Below are positions 6,925 to 11,942 of a stretch of 13,024 nucleotides of DNA, piece by piece. The stretch spans positions 1 to 13,024 of the forward strand of contig CALLHT010000252.1 of assembly GCA_938009335.1 (NCBI GenBank). Direction: 5' to 3'. The position numbers were made by a program, and so were the translations under genes. This stretch comes from an uncultured Rhizobiaceae group bacterium. GTDB taxonomy: Bacteria; Pseudomonadota; Alphaproteobacteria; Rhizobiales; Rhizobiaceae. Every line of letters begins with the position of its first letter. The stretch's first letter is position 1. The notes beneath the pieces are model-generated. The model was given only the letters and a program-made list of their open reading frames with translations. It searched no databases and was not told where the DNA came from.

Positions 6925-8300
6925 AGCGCTTGCATGATGCGAGCCCAGGACCGAGCGCCTTTATGGAAGCTTTTGAGTTCGTATTTCTCGTTTGGTGAGT
7001 GGATACGGTCATCATCTTGCGCAAAGCCCACAAGAAGCGATTCCATTTCCAGAATGTCCTGGAAATGGCCGACAACAGGGATGGAACCACCCATGCCGGT
7101 AAGGGCAGTTTCTCTGCCCCATTCTTCGGTGAGTGCTTTGGCAGCTTTTTTCATCTCCGGCATGTCGTATCCAAGATGGACCGCAGGGCTTGCGCTGTGA
7201 TCTTCAAACGTCACCGAACAATCTGCCGGTAGCGCATTTTGCACATAATCATGAAGCGTCACACGAATGGCGTCCGGGTCCTGTGTGCCTACAAGGCGGA
7301 ATGAGACTTTGGCAGAGGCTATTGCGGGAATTACAGTCTTGAAGCCTTCGCCGATATAACCGCCGACTATGCCGTTAAATTCACAGGTTGGACGCGCCCA
7401 GACTTGTTCAAGTACGGAGCGCCCTTTCTCTCCAGCGGGAATTGAAAGGCCAACGTCGCCCAGAAACTCTTCCTCGCTAAAACCGAGCCCAGCCCACATT
7501 TCTTTGATGTCGTCCGGTGTTTCGGGAACCCCGTCGTAAAAGCCCGGCAGTGTGCAGCGACCATTCTCATCATGAAGGCCCGCAAGAATGCGAGTGAGAA
7601 TGCGGATCGGGTTTGCCGCAGCTGAACCATACATGCCCGAATGCAAATCGCGTGACGCGGCCTGGATGGTGATTTCTTCGCCTAATAGGCCGCGAAGAGC
7701 GGTTGAGATTGCGGGAGTTTCGCGGTCCCACATACCGGTATCACACACAAGTGCAAAGTCAGCCTTGAGGAGGTCTTTGTTTTCTTTGAGAAATGGAATG
7801 AGAGAGGGTGAGCCGGATTCCTCTTCACCTTCAAAGAAAATGGTCACTTTCACAGGCAGGCTTCCGGTTTCTGATTTCCATGCCCGGCATGCCTCAACAA
7901 AGGTCATCAACTGGCCTTTGTCGTCCGATGTGCCGCGACCGGTCATCTGCTTAGAGCCGTCGGGCATTTCTTTTATAGAAGGTTCGAAAGGAGGCTCATC
8001 CCAAAGGTTTAATGGATCAACGGGCTGAACATCATAATGACCGTAAAAGAGCACATGTGGCGCTCCATCTGGGCCATCATGATGCGCCACGACCATCGGA
8101 TGTCCGGGTGTTTCATGCAACTTCGCATCGAACCCGATTGAAGCAAGATCCGCTACCAGCACTTCAGCAGCCTTTTTGCATTCATTGTTGTAAGCCGGAT
8201 CCGTTGAAATGCTTTCAATGCGCAGCAGCTCAAATAACCGCTCAATAGACGTGTCGAGATTTGCATCAATTGAATTTAAAACTGCGTCGATATTTGACAT
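6915..8300 (-). CDS. M20 family metallopeptidase (dipeptidase, CNDP/CPG2-like)
   Basis: This 461-residue, two-metal (usually zinc) cytoplasmic hydrolase probably cleaves dipeptides or small N-acylated amino acids. Visible motifs are FYGHYDVQP with ligand H88 and D90, GRGTSDDKG (121-129) with the bridging Asp, EGEEESGS (157-164) with the catalytic/ligand Glu pair, VCDTGMW with D187, SRDLHSG with H220 of the dimerisation/lid domain, GMGGSIPVVGHF, and RIHSPNE with ligand H434. All metal ligands are present. The ATG at 8300 was chosen because AGGAG (8307-8311) sits 6 bases upstream; an upstream in-frame start at 8327 would add nine residues with no such site. The motifs and length fit the carnosinase-like branch rather than DapE or ArgE. 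The true substrate cannot be told from sequence. It is transcribed alone, convergent with the acyltransferase. Confidence 0.92.
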   Translation of the reverse strand: MSNIDAVLNSIDANLDTSIERLFELLRIESISTDPAYNNECKKAAEVLVADLASIGFDAKLHETPGHPMVVAHHDGPDGAPHVLFYGHYDVQPVDPLNLWDEPPFEPSIKEMPDGSKQMTGRGTSDDKGQLMTFVEACRAWKSETGSLPVKVTIFFEGEEESGSPSLIPFLKENKDLLKADFALVCDTGMWDRETPAISTALRGLLGEEITIQAASRDLHSGMYGSAAANPIRILTRILAGLHDENGRCTLPGFYDGVPETPDDIKEMWAGLGFSEEEFLGDVGLSIPAGEKGRSVLEQVWARPTCEFNGIVGGYIGEGFKTVIPAIASAKVSFRLVGTQDPDAIRVTLHDYVQNALPADCSVTFEDHSASPAVHLGYDMPEMKKAAKALTEEWGRETALTGMGGSIPVVGHFQDILEMESLLVGFAQDDDRIHSPNEKYELKSFHKGARSWARIMQALAE

Positions 8301-8346
8301 GAAACACTCCTGAATTTGAGCACACATTAATGCGCCGAATGGTGAG

Positions 8347-8363
8347 TGTCATGACAAATTTGT
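8347..8363. promoter_or_regulatory. Overlapping palindromes upstream of the M20 peptidase gene
   Basis: TGTCATGACA (8347-8356) and ACAAATTTGT (8354-8363) are perfect 10-bp palindromes sharing ACA, about 50 bases upstream of the peptidase ATG. On the minus strand TTGTCA within them could serve as a -35 element, so a bound protein would block the promoter. No clean -10 was found. Confidence 0.3.
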
Positions 8364-8403
8364 GCCAGTTGACGTTTTTTAATTTTGAGGATTGTGGGGG
8401 TTG

Positions 8404-8464
8404 CTGACCGGATCGTTGTCTGGGTGTCGGCGGGTAGGGGAAGGTCGACAACGATCCGGGTCAG
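8404..8464. repeat. Long bulged hairpin with G-rich/C-rich loop
   Basis: CTGACCGGATCGTTGTC (8404-8420) pairs with GACAACGATCCGGGTCAG (8447-8464): 17 Watson-Crick pairs with one bulged G at 8460. The stem can extend to 8400-8468 with two A-T and two G-U pairs. The 26-base loop is G-rich on plus (GGGTGTCGGCGGGTAGGGG) and C-rich on minus (CCTTCCCCTACCC). No T-run follows on either strand, so it is not a standard terminator. It may be part of an RNA or a palindromic repeat element. Confidence 0.75.
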
Positions 8465-8552
8465 TAATGGGACAGATCAGTTTGGGCGACTGTTCTATCC
8501 TTCCCGTGTGGCTCAGGGGAGGGCCTTTTCGGGAAAGTTGTGTTTAGCAACT
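8404..8552 (-). ncRNA. Possible small RNA with two C-rich anti-Shine-Dalgarno loops
   Basis: A minus-strand transcript starting near 8552 would follow a promoter candidate, TTGTTT (8582-8587) and GATATT (8559-8564) spaced 17 bases. It would hold a first hairpin (arms 8530-8535 and 8501-8506, with an inner GGC/GCC stem) exposing CCTCCCCT, then the long hairpin exposing CCTTCCCCTACCC. Two stem-loops with C/U-rich anti-Shine-Dalgarno loops are a known plan among alphaproteobacterial small RNAs (the cuckoo/CcsR type carries CCUCCUCCC), but the motif is not identical. No terminator follows, so it could instead be the leader of the peptidase mRNA, and 8404 is only a nominal 3' boundary. Confidence 0.22.
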
Positions 8553-8608
8553 GATAAGAATATCGTTTGTTTGTTGAACACAAACAAGAAACGAAAACGC
8601 GATTATAA

Positions 8609-8624
8609 GTCACGCATGCGTGAC
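8609..8624. promoter_or_regulatory. Perfect 16-bp palindrome, probable operator of the OsmC-family gene
   Basis: GTCACGCATGCGTGAC is a perfect palindrome 20 bases before the ATG at 8645. It begins at the last base of a TATAAG that could be a -10 element (8604-8609), so a bound dimer would sit at the transcription start and repress. No good -35 was found at normal spacing. The regulator is unknown; it is not the usual AT-rich OhrR box. Confidence 0.55.
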
Positions 8625-8644
8625 GCTGCTGAGAGAATTTTGTG

Positions 8645-9127
8645 ATGGCTAAAAAGCATGAATTTCCGTCTCGAATAGTATGGACTGGAAACCGTGGTAC
8701 GGGAACATCTGCCTATAAGGCCTATGATCGCACTTGGGACATGGCAGTTCAAGACAAAACAGTTCTGCATTGCTCAAATGATCCTTTGTTGGGTGGTGAT
8801 CCAAGCAAATACAATCCGGAAGATATGCTGATTGCATCCGTCGCGTCTTGTCATATGCTCTGGTACCTGCATCTATGTTCAGTAGCGGGTGTTACGGTGC
8901 TTGCTTATGAAGATAATCCGATTGGCGTCGGTGAGAGTGAGCCGGACGGTACGGGCCGGTTTTTGGAAGCGATCTTAAAACCGAAGATCACGATTACGGC
9001 TGATAGCGATGCGGAGAAGGCAGTTAGCATCCACGATGAAATTCACAACTATTGCTTTATAGCGCGTTCGATCAACTTTCCGGTGCGGTATGAACCAGAG
9101 ATCCTTGTTCAAAAGTCTGGAGAGTGA
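8645..9127 (+). CDS. OsmC/Ohr family peroxiredoxin-like protein
   Basis: This 160-residue cytoplasmic protein belongs to the OsmC fold, thiol-dependent peroxidases that reduce organic hydroperoxides. The conserved reactive cysteine C69 is in MLIASVASCHMLWYL, preceded by the family segment GGDPSKYNPEDML, and the partner C137 is in HNYCFIARSINFPV. Cysteines C43 and C78 are additional. The branch looks like the general OsmC-family proteins annotated only by fold rather than classical Ohr or OsmC, so peroxidase activity is likely but not proven. GTG (8642) and ATG (8645) are adjacent; the ATG is preferred, with GAGAG about 11 bases upstream. A palindromic operator candidate lies just ahead. The gene converges on the GNAT gene with a 3-base gap. 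Confidence 0.87.
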   Translation: MAKKHEFPSRIVWTGNRGTGTSAYKAYDRTWDMAVQDKTVLHCSNDPLLGGDPSKYNPEDMLIASVASCHMLWYLHLCSVAGVTVLAYEDNPIGVGESEPDGTGRFLEAILKPKITITADSDAEKAVSIHDEIHNYCFIARSINFPVRYEPEILVQKSGE

Positions 9128-9130
9128 ACG

Positions 9131-9637
9131 TTAGTCCCAAGCGTAAGCGATTTTCTCAAGCTTCTGCTCGTCAAAGTGCTCACTTCCTGTTGCAATTGCC
9201 CGGCCGCCTGCATTCTCGTAAAAATTAATCGCGTTGTCATTGTCGGCGAGAACCCAGAGTGCAAATCCTTTATAGCCACGGCGTTTAAGTTCATTGCGCG
9301 CCTCAGAAAACAGCTTTGATCCCAAGCCGATGCCTTGATATTCGGGCTTGAGATAAATTTCGTATATCTCGCCTTCATGATGAAACGTACTGACACGGTT
9401 TGGACCGAGGGTTGCATATCCTGCGATCTCGTCGCCCACTTCGATTACGAGAATGAGTGTTGAACGTCGAATTGCCGTTGCCCACCAATTTGCATCTCTA
9501 CGATGGATCATGCGCGCAAGAGCGCCATGCGGGATCATCCCGCCATAGGCATGCCTCCACGATTCTGAGTGAATCATAGAAATCTTCGTTGCGTCTTCAG
9601 GAAGAGCGCGTCTGGTCTCGGCGGTAATCGTATACAT
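9131..9637 (-). CDS. GNAT family N-acetyltransferase
   Basis: This 168-residue cytoplasmic enzyme would transfer an acetyl group from acetyl-CoA to an amine; the substrate is unknown. Motif A runs from EIYEIYLKPEYQGIGLGSKL (90-109), with the pyrophosphate-binding loop QGIGLG at 101-106. Motif B appears as NDNAINFYENAGG (133-145), including the usual tyrosine Y140. An N-terminal SESWRHAYGGMIP segment is common in members of this family. Length is normal for a single GNAT domain. The ATG at 9637 has no ribosome binding site; a promoter candidate places transcription start on this ATG, so the mRNA may be leaderless. The gene is convergent with the OsmC gene and divergent from the chromate operon, with no sign that it takes part in either. 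Confidence 0.9.
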   Translation of the reverse strand: MYTITAETRRALPEDATKISMIHSESWRHAYGGMIPHGALARMIHRRDANWWATAIRRSTLILVIEVGDEIAGYATLGPNRVSTFHHEGEIYEIYLKPEYQGIGLGSKLFSEARNELKRRGYKGFALWVLADNDNAINFYENAGGRAIATGSEHFDEQKLEKIAYAWD

Positions 9638-9643
9638 GCCGCC

Positions 9644-9672
9644 ATTAAAATTTACTTTTTGTTAACCAACAA
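9644..9672 (-). promoter_or_regulatory. Promoter candidate for the GNAT gene, predicting a leaderless mRNA
   Basis: On the minus strand TTGTTG (9667-9672) and TTTAAT (9644-9649) are 17 bases apart; the -10 matches five of six consensus bases. Only six bases (GGCGGC) separate the -10 from the ATG, so the seventh base, the usual start, is the A of ATG at 9637. Confidence 0.5.
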
Positions 9673-9729
9673 GCAAAAACTTCAAAAAGCCCTCAGTTTC
9701 TCCAGATTTTGTGATCAGAACGTGCAAAC

Positions 9730-9758
9730 TTGACCGAACCTGTTTCACTTTGTAACAG
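9730..9758 (+). promoter_or_regulatory. Promoter candidate for the chromate operon
   Basis: TTGACC (9730-9735) and TAACAG (9753-9758) are 17 bases apart. The -10 region overlaps an inverted repeat CTGTT (9740-9744)/AACAG (9754-9758), a possible operator. The leader to the ATG at 9841 would be about 75 bases. Confidence 0.4.
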
Positions 9759-9840
9759 TTTCAGGATGGGGATAACGCGAATTCCCCACGAGGCGTCAGC
9801 CCAAATTCGCATTCTGAACCCGATGGAGGGAGAATGCGCT

Positions 9841-10650
9841 ATGGCGTCACCAAACCAAATTACTGTTTCCCAATTGTTGCGGCTGATCGGAACACCTGAT
9901 TGCCCAGTTCTTATCGATGTTTGCATCGATGAAGATTTTGAACTTGATCCGAGAATTATCCCCTCAGCCAAACGGCATCCCTTTAAGCAGATTGGAGATT
10001 TGGCCAGCACGCTTTGTGGTAGAAAAGTTGTTGTCATTTGCCAGAAGGGATTAAAGCTCAGCGCGGGTGCATCCGCAATTCTAAGAGCAGAGGGCATATC
10101 AGCTGAGTATCTTGAAGGTGGCAATTTTGCTTGGCGAGATGCAGGAGCACCTCTGGTGCCAGTCGGTAAGATCCCTTATTCCAAGGAGGGTGAAGGCACG
10201 TTGTGGGTTACCCGCCAACGTCCAAAAATTGATCGTATTGCCTGCCCGTGGCTTATTCGACGATTCGTTGATCGCGATGCAAAGTTTTTGTTTGTTGATC
10301 CAAATCAGGTGGAAGCTGTTGCCGAAAAATTTGACGCAACGGCTTTTGATGTTGAGGGAAGTTTCTGGGGTCATCGAGACGATTTTTGTACATTCGATAC
10401 GATGGTTTCGGAGTTCGAGTTGGATTTGCCGCCATTGAAGCGGCTTGCTGAGATCGTTCGCGCCGCTGATACTAATGCCCTAGACGCGGTTGCGGAAGCG
10501 CCAGGTGTTTCTGCGATCCTTTTGGGACTGTCACGAATGATAAAAGATGACCTGCAACAGGTTGATGCTGGAATGGTTTTGTTTGACGCTTTGTATAGGT
10601 GGTGCCGCGATGCCCAGGACGAGACCCATTCAAGCGGTGCGGTGAAATGA
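9841..10650 (+). CDS. chrB: Rhodanese-ChrB fusion (sulfurtransferase/chromate resistance protein)
   Basis: This 269-residue protein has an N-terminal rhodanese-like domain (about 7-108), with a plausible persulfide cysteine C67 in VVVICQKGLKLSAG and the closing segment EGGNFAWRDAGAPL. The C-terminal ChrB domain (about 118-255) includes TLWVTRQRPKIDRIACPWLIRRF (120-142), GHRDDFCTFDTMVSEF (177-192) and W254-C255. ChrB proteins are needed for chromate resistance and in several bacteria act as chromate-sensing regulators of chrA; the rhodanese part suggests a link to sulfur or thiol chemistry, since chromate enters as a sulfate mimic. The start at 9841 has a strong GGAGGGAGA site (9825-9833); longer in-frame starts back to TTG 9730 would cover the -35 element and add residues outside the domains. 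Its stop overlaps the chrA start (ATGA). Confidence 0.88.
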   Translation: MASPNQITVSQLLRLIGTPDCPVLIDVCIDEDFELDPRIIPSAKRHPFKQIGDLASTLCGRKVVVICQKGLKLSAGASAILRAEGISAEYLEGGNFAWRDAGAPLVPVGKIPYSKEGEGTLWVTRQRPKIDRIACPWLIRRFVDRDAKFLFVDPNQVEAVAEKFDATAFDVEGSFWGHRDDFCTFDTMVSEFELDLPPLKRLAEIVRAADTNALDAVAEAPGVSAILLGLSRMIKDDLQQVDAGMVLFDALYRWCRDAQDETHSSGAVK

Positions 10651-11942
10651 ACATGAAAGATGCCACAGATAACGATCCCCAGCCTAGTCTTCGTCAAGCG
10701 ACGCAAAGTTGGGCCAAGATTGGCCTGCTGTCTTTCGGTGGTCCGGCGGCGCAGATCGCATTAATGCATAAGGTGGTCGTGGAGGAGAAAGGTTGGCTAA
10801 AAGAACAGCAATTTCTCAATGCGCTGAATTTCTGCATGTTGTTGCCCGGTCCTGAAGCGATGCAATTGGCGACCTATGCCGGATGGCGGCTGCATGGCGT
10901 GATGGGTGGCTTGATTGCAGGTCTACTGTTTGTGGTGCCCGGGGCGCTGATTATTCTTTTGCTGGCGATAGGGTACTCAACGTTCGGGCAGGTTGATTTT
11001 GTGCAGTCTCTGTTTTTTGGGATTAAAGCTGCTGTTATTGTTATTGTGCTCGAAGCCTTGATTAAAGTATCGAAACGCACGCTGAACTCGGCCGCTCATT
11101 ATATCATCGCGCTACTTGCTTTTTTAGGTTTGTTTGTTTTCTCAATTCCGTTCCCGCTCATCATTGGGGTTGCAGCGCTTTACGGATACCTCGCTTCAAC
11201 CAAACAATTGGATGAACCAGATTCCGATAGCGTAGGTGCTCCTGTTGCATTTAGCAAAACGGTTCAGACTATCGCATTATGGCTTTTGATCTGGATGCTG
11301 CCAGTGATCGGGCTTTGGCTCTTGGGCGCGAACCAGATTCTCATTGAGTTGGCATTGTTCTTTTCCAAGCTTGCTGTTGTCACGTTTGGCGGTGCGTATG
11401 CAGTTTTGGCCTACATTGCGCAGGATGTTGTTCAAACGAACAACTGGCTGACTGTTGCAGAAATGGTAGATGGGCTAGGTCTAGCTGAAACCACGCCTGG
11501 TCCATTGATCCTGGTAACAGAATTTGTTGGCTTTCTCTCGGCAGAAAAAGCGGGGGGAATTGCCTTGGGGATTGCGGGCGCAGCAGTAACACTCTGGGTT
11601 ACGTTTGTTCCCTGCTTCTTGTGGATTTTTGCCGGAGCGCCTTATTTGGAGTGGATATCCGCACAGCCAAGGTTACGCGGTGCGTTGTCGGCCATCACTG
11701 CTGCAGTTGTTGGAGTAATTCTCAATTTATCAATTTGGTTCGCGATCCATGTGTTTTTTTCAAGCACTCAAAAGATTGAGTTCGGATTTTTCGCTTTGCT
11801 GTCGCCTGAACTGGGCACTGTCGATTGGCGGGTTCTAGTGCTAGCCCTTGCTTCCGGCATCTTGCTTTTGATTATGAAGTGGAACTTGCTTGCCGTCCTC
11901 ACGCTTTTGGCGCTTGGCGGGGTTTTGCTTTCTTTGCTGTGA
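10647..11942 (+). CDS. chrA: Chromate transporter ChrA (long-chain CHR family)
   Basis: This 431-residue inner-membrane protein belongs to the CHR superfamily, which exports chromate from the cytoplasm. It has the two-domain long form: the N half carries LLSFGGPAAQIALMHKVVV with EKGWL and LPGPEAMQLATYAGW, and the C half repeats the pattern as VVTFGGAYAVLAYIAQDVV with NNWL and TTPGPLILVTEFVGF. About ten hydrophobic segments are visible. The ATG at 10647 overlaps the chrB stop in ATGA, indicating translational coupling; an ATG two codons later is an alternative. Upstream in-frame codons lie inside chrB and are out of family. The last 44 bases are antisense to the 3' end of the next gene. Chromate export is the known function of well-studied members, though some CHR proteins have other roles. 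Confidence 0.94.
   Translation: MNMKDATDNDPQPSLRQATQSWAKIGLLSFGGPAAQIALMHKVVVEEKGWLKEQQFLNALNFCMLLPGPEAMQLATYAGWRLHGVMGGLIAGLLFVVPGALIILLLAIGYSTFGQVDFVQSLFFGIKAAVIVIVLEALIKVSKRTLNSAAHYIIALLAFLGLFVFSIPFPLIIGVAALYGYLASTKQLDEPDSDSVGAPVAFSKTVQTIALWLLIWMLPVIGLWLLGANQILIELALFFSKLAVVTFGGAYAVLAYIAQDVVQTNNWLTVAEMVDGLGLAETTPGPLILVTEFVGFLSAEKAGGIALGIAGAAVTLWVTFVPCFLWIFAGAPYLEWISAQPRLRGALSAITAAVVGVILNLSIWFAIHVFFSSTQKIEFGFFALLSPELGTVDWRVLVLALASGILLLIMKWNLLAVLTLLALGGVLLSLL

Larger units (their letters stand above)
8301..8644. other. 344-base structured intergenic region with no supported protein gene
   Basis: This region separates two divergent genes, the M20 peptidase and the OsmC-family gene. It contains, left to right, the peptidase ribosome binding site, two overlapping palindromes, a T/A-rich stretch (8375-8386), a long bulged hairpin, a second hairpin, an AT-rich stretch with a minus-strand promoter candidate, and a perfect 16-bp palindrome. 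A frame from TTG 8385 to 8645 is open but shows no protein-like features. Confidence 0.6.

Noticed and set aside
7588..8248. Open frames on the plus strand opposite the M20 peptidase
   Set aside because: They are shadows of a strand with complete metal-ligand motifs; no domain or start signal supports them.
8404..8464. Intrinsic terminator
   Set aside because: The stem is strong but no T-run follows on either strand, and no gene ends nearby.
8385..8645. Open frame of 86 codons from a TTG, ending TGATG at the OsmC-family start
   Set aside because: It has no ribosome binding site, runs through the long hairpin arms and the 16-bp palindrome, and its product shows no recognisable domain. The TGATG overlap hints at coupling but is weak support alone.
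9730..9840. N-terminal extension of the rhodanese-ChrB protein
   Set aside because: It would begin at a TTG that coincides with the promoter -35 element, and a strong ribosome binding site precedes the ATG at 9841.
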